Positions 1 to 9,822 of a stretch of DNA of 64,000 nt are shown one piece after another (within the stretch, counting starts at the first letter, position 1; each line of letters opens with the position of its first letter). Both the position numbers and the translations under genes were made by a program. Source of the DNA: Planctomycetota bacterium. GTDB taxonomy: Bacteria; Planctomycetota; Phycisphaerae; Phycisphaerales; UBA1924. The DNA is taken from NCBI GenBank assembly GCA_013285505.1, contig CP053450.1:4014796-4078795 (forward strand), given 5' to 3'. The notes beneath the pieces are model-generated. The model was given only the letters and a program-made list of their open reading frames with translations. It was not told the DNA's origin and made no database searches.

Positions 1-1
1 C

Positions 2-1352
2 GCCCTGCGGGCCGACATCACCGAACCGATTGCCCGCTGGTCCGGCGCTGTGGCCGGGTGCCTCACCCTCGCGACGCCCTGGGCCGTGGTCACCGGTTCG
101 CTGGCCTACAACGAGGCGGGCGTGAACGCGATGCTGGCCGGCGTGCTGCTGGTGTGCGCGCAGGAGCGGATGTCGCCTGTTTCACGTGGAGCGCTCGTCG
201 GCCTGCTCGTGGGCGTCGCCTGCGGCTTCAAGCCGACCGCGATGTTCTTTGTCGGTGTCCCGGCGGGGCTGCTGCTCATCGTCGCGACGCCGCGCGCGCG
301 CAAGACGCTCGTGCCCGCTCTCGCTGCGGGCGCGGTCGTCGGGCTGGTCACGCTTGCGCCGTGGCTGGTCCGCAACGCCCTCCACGGCGGCAACCCGGTT
401 TTCCCGTTCGCCAGCGACCTGCTCGGCTCGGCCCACTGGACCGGCGAGCAGCTCGCCCGCTACCAGAGCCGCCCACACTTTCGACGGCTCGGTCGCCGAC
501 CGCCTCCGCACGCTGCTCTGGTCGAGCCCGACCGCCGCCCCGGGCTCTCCTGCCGTGGAACGGTTCCGGGGGCTGGCCAACCCGCAATGGGGGCTGCTGC
601 CGGTGCTGACGCTCGGCTCGATCGTCGTGCTGCTGCTGTCCAGAACGCGGCTCCACATCACCGGATTCCTGCTCGCGGCGTGCCTGCTCGCGCAGGTCGT
701 CGCGTGGCTGGCCTTCACGCACCTGCAGTCGCGGTTCCTGCTGCCGCTGCTGCCGCTCGGCGCAACCGTTGTCGGTCTCGCGATCGCGAGGCTCCGCACG
801 CTCGCGGGCGACCGGCCGGACGGGCGGGGTGGTGTGGCGCTGCTGGCGGGCTTTGTGGTGGCGGCTCAGTCGGTCTTCGTGATCGGTATCTACGCCTCGC
901 AGCAGGGTGGCAACGCCGGGATCGGCCTGCCGGTCTACCCGGCCGCGTTTACCGACCGCGAGGTCGAGGACCCGTACCTGAGTGCTGCGGGCTGGTGCAA
1001 CACCCGCCCGCAGGATGACGGCCTCGTGCTGCTGGTCGGCGACAGCACGCCGCTCTACTTCGGCCCCGGCGTGGTCTACCACACCACCTACGACACCTCG
1101 CCGCTGGGCGAGCTGTTGCGAGAGACGCCCGCGGACGCGGCCGCGATCGCACGCGGCCTGCGCGCGCAGGGCATCGGCTGGGTGCTGGTCAACGACAGCG
1201 AGCTCCGCCGTCTGCACCAGAGCGGGTGGTACGACCCCGACGTCACCCCCGACAGCCTGCGGGCCTTCACCGATGACCTCGGCGGGGCCGAGATGGTCTG
1301 GCCCGACGAACGCCGCTACCTCGTGCGGCTCGCCCCGGAAGGCACGCCGTGA
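2..1352 (+). CDS. Multi-spanning membrane glycosyltransferase (GT39/ArnT-like), 5' partial, frameshifted
   Basis: Probable polyprenyl-phosphate-sugar-dependent glycosyltransferase of the inner membrane. The reading frame is open from base 2, so the N-terminus is missing. Hydrophobic helices alternate with short loops through the first two thirds. A GGNPVFPF segment after a hydrophobic stretch is typical of GT39/ArnT-like proteins, and a soluble C-terminal domain of about 130 residues follows. The frame changes at 466-472 (GAGCCGC). Removing one C gives a continuous protein (ARYQS then AHTFDG). The stop overlaps the GTG of the next gene by 4 bases, so the two are probably translationally coupled. 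The acceptor is unknown. Membrane transferase is secure; the exact family is inferred. Confidence 0.65.
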
Positions 1353-2460
1353 CGGTCGGCACCACCACCGAGGCAACGCCCCGCCCCCGGCGCGTGCTGC
1401 GGCTGGTGCTGCAGAGCGTGGGGTTCCTGATCGGCCTGGCGCTGATGGGCTGGTGCGTGCGTGTGGCCCTCTCTGATGAGAACCGCGAGCAGCTCGCCCG
1501 CCTGCGCGAGGCGAGCGTCGGGCAGGTGGCGCTGCTGCTGGCGGCTCTCGGCGGGGACGCTCCTGATCAACGGCATGCTGTTCTGGATCACGCTGCGCCC
1601 GGTGCAGAAGGTCCGGGCGATCGACCACATCGCGATCAACGCCCTGTGCACGTTCCTGGCCTTCCTGCCCTTCAAGATCGGCACGCTCACGCGGGTGGCG
1701 ATCAACAACCGGCGCGACAATGTGCCGCTGCTGACCATCGGCGCGTGGTACGGCGTGATGTTCACCGTCATGCTCGCGGCCTATGTGCCCGCGATGGGCG
1801 CGAGCGTCTGGCGACGCGGGCTGGACGCCACGTGGTGGGCGGTCTGCCTCGGCGGCGCGGCCGTGCTGTGCGCCGCGCTGGTGCTGGTCTCGAGACTCTT
1901 TTCCGGCGAAGCGGGCCTCGCCCGCCTGCACAAGGTCATCGACGGCGTCCGTCTGCCCATTGTCAGCCGCCTGGCGCGCACCGACCACTTCGAGCGGATG
2001 CACACGGCCGCGGACATGGGCGCTTCGCCGGTTGATATGGCCGGGGGCGTCGCGTTCCGCCTGCTCGATCTGGGCGTGATGTCCGCGCGGTTCGTGGTCG
2101 CCGGCTCGATCGTCGGCATCGCCTTCGGCTGGGAAGAGGCGGTGCTGGTCGCGAGTGCCTACTACATCATCGGCATGCTCAGCCCCTTCGGCATGCTCGG
2201 CGGCTCGCGAGGCCGGCACGGTCTGGATGGCCGGCACGCTCGGGCTGGCCGCCTCGACGGGGCAGACCGCCGACGAGGTCGCCCGATCGCTCACGGTGCT
2301 GACACTGTTTATTACCGGCACCGAGTCGATCGTGCTCGTCGCCGGTGCCGCGGCCGGGCTGGTGTGGCTCCGGCCGGACAAGCTGCTCCGCCAGACCGCA
2401 CGCCCGGGCGGGCCGCACGACGCCGACGCCTCGGAAACCGACACCACCGATCTCGAGTGA
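1349..2460 (+). CDS. Flippase-like / UPF0104-type integral membrane protein (two frameshifts)
   Basis: Integral membrane protein of about 370 residues with 7-8 hydrophobic helices, resembling lysylphosphatidylglycerol synthase TM-domain/flippase-like proteins. The segment SPFGMLGAREAGTV before the last helices fits that family. It starts at the GTG that overlaps the previous stop. Two frame changes lie at 1541-1547 and 2200-2206, both reading GCGGCTC. Deleting one G at each gives LLLALSAGTLL and GMLGAREAGTV, which are good protein. Coupling to a membrane glycosyltransferase suggests a role in lipid-linked sugar or cell-envelope chemistry (inference). The C-terminus is Asp/Thr-rich and cytosolic-looking. 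Confidence 0.6.
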
Positions 2461-2512
2461 TCGACTGCCGCGAGCCCGCGCCAGCCGCAGCGAATACCCT
2501 CCTGCAACCCGC

Positions 2513-4278
2513 ATGCGAACCGCTCTCATCCAGTTCAACCCGACCGTCGGCGACCTGGCGGGCAACACCGCCCGCATGGCCGAGATGATCGACGACGCCC
2601 GGGCGCAGGGGGCCGAGCTGGTCGTGTTCCCGGAGCTTGCGGTCTGCGGCTACCCGCCCCGCGACCTGCTTCTGCACGAGGGCTTCGTCGCCGCGTGCGC
2701 CGACGCGGCCAAGGCTCTCGGCGAGCGGCACTCGGCCGGCCTCACGCTCGTCTTCGGCTGCCCGCTCCCGGTTGACCGCACCGACGCACGCCACGATCTG
2801 GGCAGCGGCATCGCCAACAGCCTGCTGGCCTACTACGACGGCGCGATGGTGGACTACTACGACAAGCGCCTCCTACCCACCTACGACGTCTTCGACGAGC
2901 CGCCGCTACTTCGTGCCGGGCGACCGGGCGGTGGTGATCGACGTGCCGACATCGGGCGGCACACGCCGCGTCGGGCTCTCGATCTGCGAAGACCTCTGGA
3001 AGGGCGAGGACGCGGGGTTCGCCTCGCGCTATCTGCACGACGCCGATCCCGTCGCGGCCCTGGTCGAGGCCGGTGCGGAGACGATCATCAGCCCCTCGGC
3101 CAGCCCCTTCGTGCTCGGCAAGGGCAGGCGGCACCGCGACATCCTCATCGCCCACGCGACGCGGCACCGCGTCAACGTGCTCGCGACAAATCAGGTCGGC
3201 GGCAACGACGATCTGGTCTTCGACGGCCACGCCGCGGCCTTCGGCGCGGGCGGGCGGCCGCTCGGCTTCGGCCCCGGCTTCGAGGACGCGGTGACGGTGG
3301 TGGATGTCCCCGATGCTGCGAGCGCGCGCGCCCGCGAGCGATGACAGCGGCCGCGACGTGCCCGCCGACCCCGCGCTGACCGAGTCAGAAGACGAACTGC
3401 TCTTCCGCGCCCTGGTCCTCGGCGGGCGTGACTACCTGCACAAGACCGGGCACCGCAAGGTGCTGCTGGGCCTCTCCGGCGGGATCGACTCTGCCGTGAC
3501 CTGCGCTCTGGCCGTCGCGGCGCTCGGGCCGGAGAACGTCCTCGGCGTCGCGATGCCGGGCAAGTACTCCAGCGATCATGCCCTCGCCGATGCCGACGAC
3601 CTCGCCAAGCGGCTCGGCATCCGGTGCATCACCGTGCCCATCGCCCCGCCCTTCGACGGCCTCCGCGAGTCGATCGACCCGGCGCTGGCCTCTATCGACG
3701 AACGTGCGCTCGGGTCGGCACTGCCGGATATCGCCGAAGAGAACCTCCAGTCCCGCACCCGCGGCACGATCCTCATGGCCCTCTCCAACCGCACCGGCGC
3801 CCTGCTGCTGACCACCGGCAACAAGAGCGAACTCGCCGTCGGCTACTGCACGCTCTACGGCGACATGAACGGCGGGCTGTCGCTGCTCAGTGACGTCCCC
3901 AAGCTCCGCGTCTACGCCCTCGCCCGCTGGATGAACGCCCACCCCGCCGAGGCCGGCTTCGCCACGCCGCCCATCCCCATCAGCACGATCGAGAAGCCCC
4001 CCAGCGCCGAGCTCGCGCCCGACCAGCGCGATGACGACTCGCTCCCGCCCTACGACGTGCTCGACGAGATCGTCGATCGCTACGTCGAGCGCAAGCAGGC
4101 GGTCGCCTCGATCGTGCGCGAGACGGGTTTCGACCGCGACCTCGTCGCCCGCATCACGCGGCTGATCGACATCAACGAGTACAAGCGCAAGCAGACGCCC
4201 GTGGGCATCAAGGTCACCACCGTCGCCTTCGGGACAGGCCGGCGCGTGCCGATCGCGCAGCGCTGGCGCTCCGGCTGA
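2513..4278 (+). CDS. nadE: Glutamine-dependent NAD+ synthetase (frameshifted)
   Basis: Makes NAD+ from deamido-NAD+, ATP and glutamine in the cytosol. The N-terminal nitrilase-type glutaminase domain (residues 1-270) shows all three catalytic regions: Glu in FPELAVCGYPP, Lys in YYDKRLLPTYD and Cys in LSICEDLW. The C-terminal synthetase domain has the ATP-pyrophosphatase loop GLSGGIDSAV, then LLTTGNKSELAVGY. Length (~585 residues) fits the two-domain enzyme. Two frame changes are present: 2897-2903 (GAGCCGC, expected GAGCGC, giving DERRYFVPG) and about 3320-3333 in a GCGCGCGC run at the domain linker. An essential gene broken twice argues for sequence errors. It lies 52 bases after the flippase-like gene. 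Confidence 0.9.
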
Positions 4279-4279
4279 T

Positions 4280-4795
4280 TCACACCGTGACGGGTTCTCG
4301 CGATGAGAACGCCTCGGCGTCTGCGGCTCGGCCGAAGACCTGCTCCATCTGCTCGGCGCGGTACGCGAAGATATGCTCGAGGTCGCGCCTGACGAACAGC
4401 CCGTGCACGAGCGACCCGCCGAGGACCCCGTACTCGACCTCGTCACGCGCGATGGTCGTGTCGCCGTCGGGCTCGAAGGTGTGGCGGTGGATCCACCACC
4501 GGTACGGCCCGCGGAGTTGCTCGTCCACGAAGCCCCGCGGCGGGTCCCAGTCGCGGATGCGGGTGCGCCACCGCACCGGCACGCCGCGGATGCGGATGCG
4601 GTAGTCGATCAGCGTCCCCGTCGCCATCGGGATCTCACCCGGCGTCAGGATCTCGAACCGCACCCGCGCGGGGGTGAGCTTGTTGAGATTGCGGGCGTCG
4701 GCGAAGAACGGGAAGACCTCGTCGATGGGCCGCGGCAGGCGGGTCTCGGCCGAGAGCCGGAACCCCCGGCCCGACCGTTCGATACGGATAGTCAT
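4280..4795 (-). CDS. SRPBCC-family ligand-binding protein
   Basis: A 171-residue soluble protein with the START/SRPBCC pattern: an opening strand with LPRPIDEVFPFFADARNLN, a central beta region (WRTRIRDWDPPRGFVDEQ) and a long C-terminal helix (DLEHIFAYRAEQMEQVF). Members bind hydrophobic ligands or act as cyclases; the ligand here cannot be read. It starts at ATG 4795, 35 bases downstream of the anti-sigma gene on the same strand, so it is probably the third gene of that operon. It ends 2 bases from the convergent nadE stop, with no obvious terminator between. Confidence 0.75.
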   Translation of the reverse strand: MTIRIERSGRGFRLSAETRLPRPIDEVFPFFADARNLNKLTPARVRFEILTPGEIPMATGTLIDYRIRIRGVPVRWRTRIRDWDPPRGFVDEQLRGPYRWWIHRHTFEPDGDTTIARDEVEYGVLGGSLVHGLFVRRDLEHIFAYRAEQMEQVFGRAADAEAFSSREPVTV

Positions 4796-4830
4796 GGCGG
4801 TGCGCTTTCTGTGCGAGAGGACCCGGCCGG

Positions 4831-5643
4831 CTAGCTTTTCAGCTCCGCGATCACGACCCGGCGGGACATGTCGGAGTTCCAGACACCCTCCGGCTTCTCG
4901 ATCGTGACAGCGAACATCGCGGCGTTGTGGACCTCGATCGCGGGATCGACCTCGACAACCACGCGGCCCTCGGAGTCGGCGTCGAAGATCGCGCCGCTGA
5001 TGCGCTGCTCCATCCCGCGCTCGTCGATAATCCAGAGCTGGTACTGCTCCACCGTCGGGTTGTTGACGGCGAGCCCCTCGAAGGTCATGTAGCCCTTCTG
5101 CGCCGACTCGCTCCACTCGATCGTGCCGGTCACGCCGGGCTGCTCCGGGTTGTCCCAGTCGCCCCAGTTAGCCACGGCCACGTCGGACGCGGTCTGCAGG
5201 AAGCGGCTGCGGGCCTCGGTCGGGGGCAGAGGACGCGGCGAGTTCAGCACCGTCAGACCCGCGACCACAAGGCACGCGGCCGCGGCGATCCAGCCCGACC
5301 ACGCGATCACCGACACGCGGGGTGCCGGAGCATCGGCGGGCGTGCCCGCGATGCGGAGCGGCGCCTCGGCCGCCGCGGGCACGGGCGTCGTCCCGGACGT
5401 CGATGTGTCGGAAACCTCAATCGCCGCGAGCGTCGAACGACGCAGCTCGGCCGGCATCTCGTCGGCCACGCCGAGCGAGCCGAGCATGGCCATCACCGCG
5501 GCCTGCTCCATCGAGCCGTCGTCGGCGTCGGGCGTCTCGGCGAGCAGCGCGTCCAGTTCGTGGCGGTCGGCGTCACTCAGGCTCTCGACCTCGCGGTCGG
5601 CCAGCAGTTCGAGGAGACGGTCATCGTGCATGGAGTGGTTCAT
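4831..5643 (-). CDS. Anti-sigma factor, RskA (anti-sigma-K) type
   Basis: Single-pass membrane protein of 270 residues that should hold the neighbouring ECF sigma factor. The N-terminal ~90 residues (HDDRLLELLADREVESLS) form the cytosolic sigma-binding region. One transmembrane helix (WSGWIAAAACLVVAGLTVL) sits near residue 130. The outer domain has the RskA pattern: a GTIEWSESAQKGYMTFEGL strand, YQLWIIDERG and a final VFAVTIEKPEGV-like strand. Its ATG overlaps the sigma stop by 4 bases (ATGA), which implies coupled, near-equimolar synthesis. In the RskA family, release of sigma follows regulated proteolysis; the signal here is unknown. Confidence 0.85.
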   Translation of the reverse strand: MNHSMHDDRLLELLADREVESLSDADRHELDALLAETPDADDGSMEQAAVMAMLGSLGVADEMPAELRRSTLAAIEVSDTSTSGTTPVPAAAEAPLRIAGTPADAPAPRVSVIAWSGWIAAAACLVVAGLTVLNSPRPLPPTEARSRFLQTASDVAVANWGDWDNPEQPGVTGTIEWSESAQKGYMTFEGLAVNNPTVEQYQLWIIDERGMEQRISGAIFDADSEGRVVVEVDPAIEVHNAAMFAVTIEKPEGVWNSDMSRRVVIAELKS

Positions 5644-6215
5644 GACAGCGCCCCCTTTCCGGCTGTGCCAGCCTGTGATCCTGCTGCGACCAACATCTCG
5701 CGCATCTTGATCAACCCCCGGCGGATATGCGTCTTCACCGTACCGAGCGGCATGCCGGTCGCCTCGGCGACCTCCTCGTGCGTCAGCCCGTGCAGCACGG
5801 CCATGCGGATCGCCGTCTGCTGCGCCTCCGAGAGACGCTCGAGCACCTCGCACGCGGCGCGGGATTCTTCTGTCAGTTCGTCCGCCGGAGCCGACGCGGC
5901 CTTGGGCGACGCGACATCCATCGCCAGTTCCGAGGTCTTCAGCCGGCGGCGGCGGAGGCGGTCGATCAGCCGACGCCTGGCGATGGTGGCGACGAAGGTC
6001 GTCTCCGATCCCTTGCTCGCGTCGTACCGGCCCTGCCGCACACTCTTCCACACCTCGACCATGATCTCCTGCACCGCGTCCTCGGCCTCGGTCCGGTCGG
6101 CACAGAAACGCCGCGCCAGCGACCAGACCAGCCCGCCATACCGGTCCAGCAGCGCCTCGGCGGAGTCTTCTCCGCCCGCGGCAACTCGGTCAAGGAGTGG
6201 TTCGGCGGTGCTCAT
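5640..6215 (-). CDS. ECF-family RNA polymerase sigma factor
   Basis: A 191-residue sigma factor with only regions 2 and 4. Region 2 is DRYGGLVWSLARRFCADR through DAVQEIMVEVWKS. Region 4 has LSEAQQTAIRMAVLHGLTHE and the helix-turn-helix AEATGMPLGTVKTHIRRGL. The start at ATG 6215 has a good Shine-Dalgarno (GAGGAG, 5 bases upstream on the minus strand). It is co-transcribed with the RskA-like anti-sigma gene and divergent from the fasciclin gene. In Mycobacterium, SigK with RskA controls the fasciclin proteins MPT70/MPT83, so the fasciclin gene is a natural candidate target (inference). Confidence 0.92.
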   Translation of the reverse strand: MSTAEPLLDRVAAGGEDSAEALLDRYGGLVWSLARRFCADRTEAEDAVQEIMVEVWKSVRQGRYDASKGSETTFVATIARRRLIDRLRRRRLKTSELAMDVASPKAASAPADELTEESRAACEVLERLSEAQQTAIRMAVLHGLTHEEVAEATGMPLGTVKTHIRRGLIKMREMLVAAGSQAGTAGKGALS

Positions 6216-6541
6216 CGTTCTCCTCAGTCGGGTCGGTCGGGTCGGGCGGGTTTCGCGGATCGGGCCCCAGAAGAGCCCCGTCAGCGGATGCATACATGAT
6301 ACCACAGCGGTCATCAGACAAACCTCAGATCTCAGCCACCCGGGGAATCGGGCCCGGGGCTCAGACAGATGCACCCCGTCGCCGGGTTTCCTGCCGGCCG
6401 GGTTTTTCTGGGCCCACCGTGCATCCGCCGCGGGACCGGCCGCGATTCCCCGGCCGTCCACCTGCAGGACTGAACCAGGACGACCAGACAACGAGTCGAA
6501 CACCAAAATCCGCGAACACCGGAAGCCAAGGAGACCAGAAA
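6216..6541. promoter_or_regulatory. Divergent intergenic region with an 11-bp inverted repeat
   Basis: This 326-base gap separates the sigma operon from the fasciclin gene and must carry both promoters. An inverted repeat has arms at 6340-6350 (CCGGGGAATCG) and 6443-6453 (CGATTCCCCGG). The base pairing can be extended inward with one bulge. GC-rich dyads fill the space between. A strong Shine-Dalgarno (AAGGAG, 6528-6533) serves the fasciclin gene. I could not pick out a convincing -35/-10 pair. The repeat may be a structured 5' leader or an operator; neither is shown. Confidence 0.4.
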
Positions 6542-7513
6542 ATGAACACCCGAATGACCACCGCTCTTCTCGCCCTCACCACCGCCGCCGGCACCGCCGT
6601 CGGCCAGTGCTCCTCGAGCACCGCGTCCGCCTGCGAGACCGAGATGACCAACGCGACCAGCGGCACCGTGATGACCGTGGCCCACACCGAGATGGGCGAC
6701 AACATCGTCGTCACCGCCTCCAAGGCCGGCGCGTTCAACACGCTGCTTGCCGCGGCCAAGGCCGCCGGGCTCGCCGAGGCCCTGATGGGTGACGGCCCCT
6801 TCACCGTCTTCGCCCCGACCGATGACGCCTTTGCCAAGCTGCCCAAGGGCACGGTCGAGTCGCTCCTGAAGCCAGAGAACAAGCACAAGCTCGCCGCCAT
6901 CCTGAAGTACCACGTCGTCTCCGGCGAGCTGAGCGCCCGTGACGTGACCCGCCTCTCCGGCGCGACGAGCCTCAACGGCCAGCGGATCAACTTCGCCACG
7001 AGCAACGGCGGCGTCAGCATCGACGCGGCCAACGTCGTGACCGCCAACATCGAGTGCTCCAACGGCATCATCCACGTGATCGACAGCGTGATCCTGCCCG
7101 CCGGTGACAACATCGCCGAGGTCGCCGAGAGCGCCGGTATGTTCAGCACGCTGCTCACCGCCGCACAGGCCGCGGGCCTCGTCCCCGCCCTCACCGGCGA
7201 CACCGAGCTGACCGTCTTCGCCCCGACCGACGAGGCGTTCGCGGCCCTGCCCAAGGGCACGGTGCAGTCGCTGCTGATGCCCGAGAACAAGGACAAGCTC
7301 GCGTCGATCCTGACCTACCACGTCGTCGCCGGACGCGTCTACGCCGCCGACGCGGTCAAGGCCGGCATGGCCGAGACCCTCAACGGCCAGAAGGTCGTCA
7401 TCGACATCGCCGACGGCCAGCTCCGGGTGGACAACGCCCGCGTGGTCAAGACCGACATCGACGCGGCCAACGGCGTCGTCCACGTCATCGACCGGGTCAT
7501 CCTCCCCGAGTAA
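6542..7513 (+). CDS. Secreted two-domain fasciclin (FAS1) protein
   Basis: A 323-residue exported protein: signal peptide (TTALLALTTAAGTAVGQ), a short Cys/Ser/Thr-rich linker, then two FAS1 domains (about residues 55-185 and 190-322). Each carries the FAS1 H1 motif (FTVFAPTDDAFAKLP; LTVFAPTDEAFAALP) and H2 motif (YHVVSGELSARDV; YHVVAGRVYAADAV), ending in GIIHVIDSVILP and GVVHVIDRVILP. FAS1 domains mediate adhesion at the cell surface. The gene has a strong Shine-Dalgarno and is followed by a hairpin terminator. It is divergent from an ECF sigma/RskA-like pair, which probably regulates it (inference). Confidence 0.92.
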   Translation: MNTRMTTALLALTTAAGTAVGQCSSSTASACETEMTNATSGTVMTVAHTEMGDNIVVTASKAGAFNTLLAAAKAAGLAEALMGDGPFTVFAPTDDAFAKLPKGTVESLLKPENKHKLAAILKYHVVSGELSARDVTRLSGATSLNGQRINFATSNGGVSIDAANVVTANIECSNGIIHVIDSVILPAGDNIAEVAESAGMFSTLLTAAQAAGLVPALTGDTELTVFAPTDEAFAALPKGTVQSLLMPENKDKLASILTYHVVAGRVYAADAVKAGMAETLNGQKVVIDIADGQLRVDNARVVKTDIDAANGVVHVIDRVILPE

Positions 7514-7570
7514 TCCGACCCGAAGACTCGACCGCCATGTTCGGAGCCCAGTACGTTGAGGGTTCCACCG

Positions 7571-7607
7571 GGGCACGCGATTCAGCCATCGCGTGTCCCT
7601 TTGTTTT
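7571..7607 (+). terminator. Rho-independent terminator after the fasciclin gene
   Basis: A hairpin with arms CACGCGAT and ATCGCGTG, extended by GGG/CCC with one bulge, is followed by a T-rich tract (TTTGTTTTT). It lies 57 bases after the fasciclin stop. Confidence 0.8.
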
Positions 7608-7786
7608 TCAGGGGCGTGCCGCCCCGTGCGTCCCGACCGCCCGGCCGCGGGCCCCGCCGAGTCACGCTGGCCCGTCCGGGGCTCTCCCGGGAACTCCCGG
7701 AAGCGTGCTTTCTTGAGGCCCGGCGAGCGTGAGATGCACCCAAAACACCGAGTGCGCGACTATTGTCTGCCAAGGAGATCCGTCCC

Positions 7787-8887
7787 ATGCCCGACCTGAC
7801 CATCAACGTCCGCGACACCCTCGGTGCCGACGCCGCAGACCTGCTCGGCCACGAGTCCAAGTCCGTCTCCAAGACCTCGCTGCACCTGCCCGGTTCCGAC
7901 TTTGTGGACCGGGTGGTCAGCCACAGCGACCGCAACCCCAACGTGCTGGCCAACTTCCAGCGGCTCCTCAACACCGGCCGCCTCGCCGGCACCGGCTATG
8001 TCTCGATCCTGCCGGTCGACCAGGGCATCGAGCACTCCGCCGGCGCCAGCTTCGCGCCCAACCCCGAGTACTTCGACCCCGAGAACATCGTCAAGCTCGC
8101 CATCGAGGGCGGGTGCAACGCGGTCGCCTCGACCTACGGCGTCCTCGGCTCGGTCGCACGCAAGTACGCCCACAAGATCCCCTTCATGGTCAAGTTCAAC
8201 CACAACGAACTGCTGACCTACCCCAACCAGGCCAAGCAGATCCCCTTCGGCAACATCCGCCAGTGCTTCGAGATGGGCGCCAGCGCCGTCGGCGCCACCG
8301 TCTACTTCGGCAGCGAGAACTCCGGCGACCAGATCCAGTACGTCTCCGACATGTTCGCCGAGGCCCACTCCTACGGCATGGTCACCGTCCTCTGGTGCTA
8401 CCTCCGCAACAGCGCCTTCAAGGTCAACGGCGTCGATTACCACAGCTCGGCCGACCTGACCGGGCAGGCCAACCACCTCGGCTCGACCATCCAGGCCGAC
8501 ATCGTCAAGCAGAAGCTCCCCACCAACAACGGCGGGTACAAGGCCCTCAACTCCGGCGATTCCTCCTACGGCAAGTTCCGCACCGAGGTCTACACCGAGC
8601 TCTCCGGCTCCGACGAGAACGGCCAGGGCGGCCACCCCATCGACCTCTGCCGCTACCAGCTCATCAACAGCTACATGGGACGCGTGCCCCTCATCAACTC
8701 CGGCGGCGAGAGCAAGGGCGCAAGCGACCTGGCCGACGCGGTCCGCACCGCCGTCATCAACAAGCGCGCCGGCGGCATGGGCCTCATCTCCGGACGCAAG
8801 GCCTTCCAGCGTCCCATGCGCGAGGGCGCCGGCCTGCTTCACGCCATCCAGGATGTCTACCTCGACGACGGCATCACCATCGCCTGA
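7787..8887 (+). CDS. fbaB: Class I fructose-bisphosphate aldolase (DhnA/FbaB type)
   Basis: Cleaves fructose-1,6-bisphosphate to triose phosphates through a lysine Schiff base. The 366-residue protein carries the DhnA-family signatures VSILPVDQGIEHSAG near residue 75, a KFNHNELLTYPN lysine region near 143, GASAVGATVYFGSE, and the phosphate-binding end INSGGESKG and GLISGRKAFQRPM. It starts at ATG 7787 behind AAGGAG. It is a single-gene unit with a terminator behind it. The window also encodes a phosphofructokinase (55361-56608), so two glycolytic steps are represented, but the genes are far apart. Confidence 0.92.
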   Translation: MPDLTINVRDTLGADAADLLGHESKSVSKTSLHLPGSDFVDRVVSHSDRNPNVLANFQRLLNTGRLAGTGYVSILPVDQGIEHSAGASFAPNPEYFDPENIVKLAIEGGCNAVASTYGVLGSVARKYAHKIPFMVKFNHNELLTYPNQAKQIPFGNIRQCFEMGASAVGATVYFGSENSGDQIQYVSDMFAEAHSYGMVTVLWCYLRNSAFKVNGVDYHSSADLTGQANHLGSTIQADIVKQKLPTNNGGYKALNSGDSSYGKFRTEVYTELSGSDENGQGGHPIDLCRYQLINSYMGRVPLINSGGESKGASDLADAVRTAVINKRAGGMGLISGRKAFQRPMREGAGLLHAIQDVYLDDGITIA

Positions 8888-8918
8888 CACCCCCTCCACT
8901 ACCACCAATGCATTCACC

Positions 8919-8943
8919 GGCACGCCCCCTGGCGTGCCTTTTT
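8919..8943 (+). terminator. Rho-independent terminator after the aldolase gene
   Basis: A perfect 8-bp stem (GGCACGCC / GGCGTGCC) with a 4-base loop is followed by TTTTT. Confidence 0.9.
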
Positions 8944-9108
8944 CATGGCAGCCTCAGCCCCGCGGCAAAACCCGGTGCTTTGCACTGCAACACACCCATT
9001 CTCGCTGCGCAGATTTTTTCTTCCAATTCCTGTCACGTCCCGCGCCCATGACCGGGCTAACCCAGCAGTGGGGATCAGCACGCACCACGCACCGTCGTGA
9101 GGGACTCG

Positions 9109-9795
9109 ATGAACGCGCAGATCAATCAGGACTACCCACCGGATGCCGTCGGCCGCCCGGATTGGCGCACAGGCACCAGCACGGTCCTTTTCGATGCGCT
9201 CACCGCGGACACCGGCTGCGCCGTCGCGGTCCTCCACAGCACCGGCCGCATCCTCGAGTGCAACGCCGCCTGCGCCAGCCTGCTCGCCAAATCCGACCCC
9301 TCCACCGTCATCAGCGCCCCGCTCACACGCTTCCTCACCCCCGCCGTCGGCGATGTCCACCGCGACGCCCAGAAACGCACACTGCTCTTCGGCCAGCCCG
9401 TGCTCATCGACGGCCCCTTCGCCGGCGCGCGAACGCTGGCGACCTACCGCCTGCTCGACGCGTCCGGCGCAAACACCCTGCTCCTCACGCTCGCCAGGTG
9501 GACACCCACCCGAAACCCAGAGCCGCAGATCGAGACCATCTCTATCTCCGCCGAGAAGTGCGGGCCGCTCGCGTCGCTCTCGCAAAAAGAACTCTTTGTC
9601 CTCCGCGGCATCGCCAGCGGGTACTCCAGCGCCCAGATCGCCTCCGCCATGCAACGCTCCGTCAAAACCGTCGAACGGCACCGCGTCTCACTCGGCAGCA
9701 AGCTCCACGTCCGCACCCGGGTCGAGCTGGCCAACATCGCCTGGCTCTGGGGTATCGAACCCCTCGGCGACTCCCCGGACCCCGATCAGCCCTGA
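9109..9795 (+). CDS. PAS-like / LuxR-type (GerE) transcription regulator
   Basis: A 228-residue orphan regulator. Residues ~25-130 look like a PAS fold (GCAVAVLHSTGRILECNAAC, then FGQPVLIDGPFAGARTL). Residues ~155-220 are a LuxR/GerE helix-turn-helix: LSQKELFVLRGIASGYSSAQ, followed by SVKTVERHRVSLGSKL. There is no response-regulator receiver domain with a phospho-acceptor Asp. ATG 9109 is preferred over GTG 9097 because GAGGGA lies 6 bases upstream. A paralogue of the same architecture is at 54449-55330. The target genes are unknown. Confidence 0.82.
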   Translation: MNAQINQDYPPDAVGRPDWRTGTSTVLFDALTADTGCAVAVLHSTGRILECNAACASLLAKSDPSTVISAPLTRFLTPAVGDVHRDAQKRTLLFGQPVLIDGPFAGARTLATYRLLDASGANTLLLTLARWTPTRNPEPQIETISISAEKCGPLASLSQKELFVLRGIASGYSSAQIASAMQRSVKTVERHRVSLGSKLHVRTRVELANIAWLWGIEPLGDSPDPDQP

Positions 9796-9822
9796 CCGCC
9801 CCCCGCGCGATACCCTCCGGCC

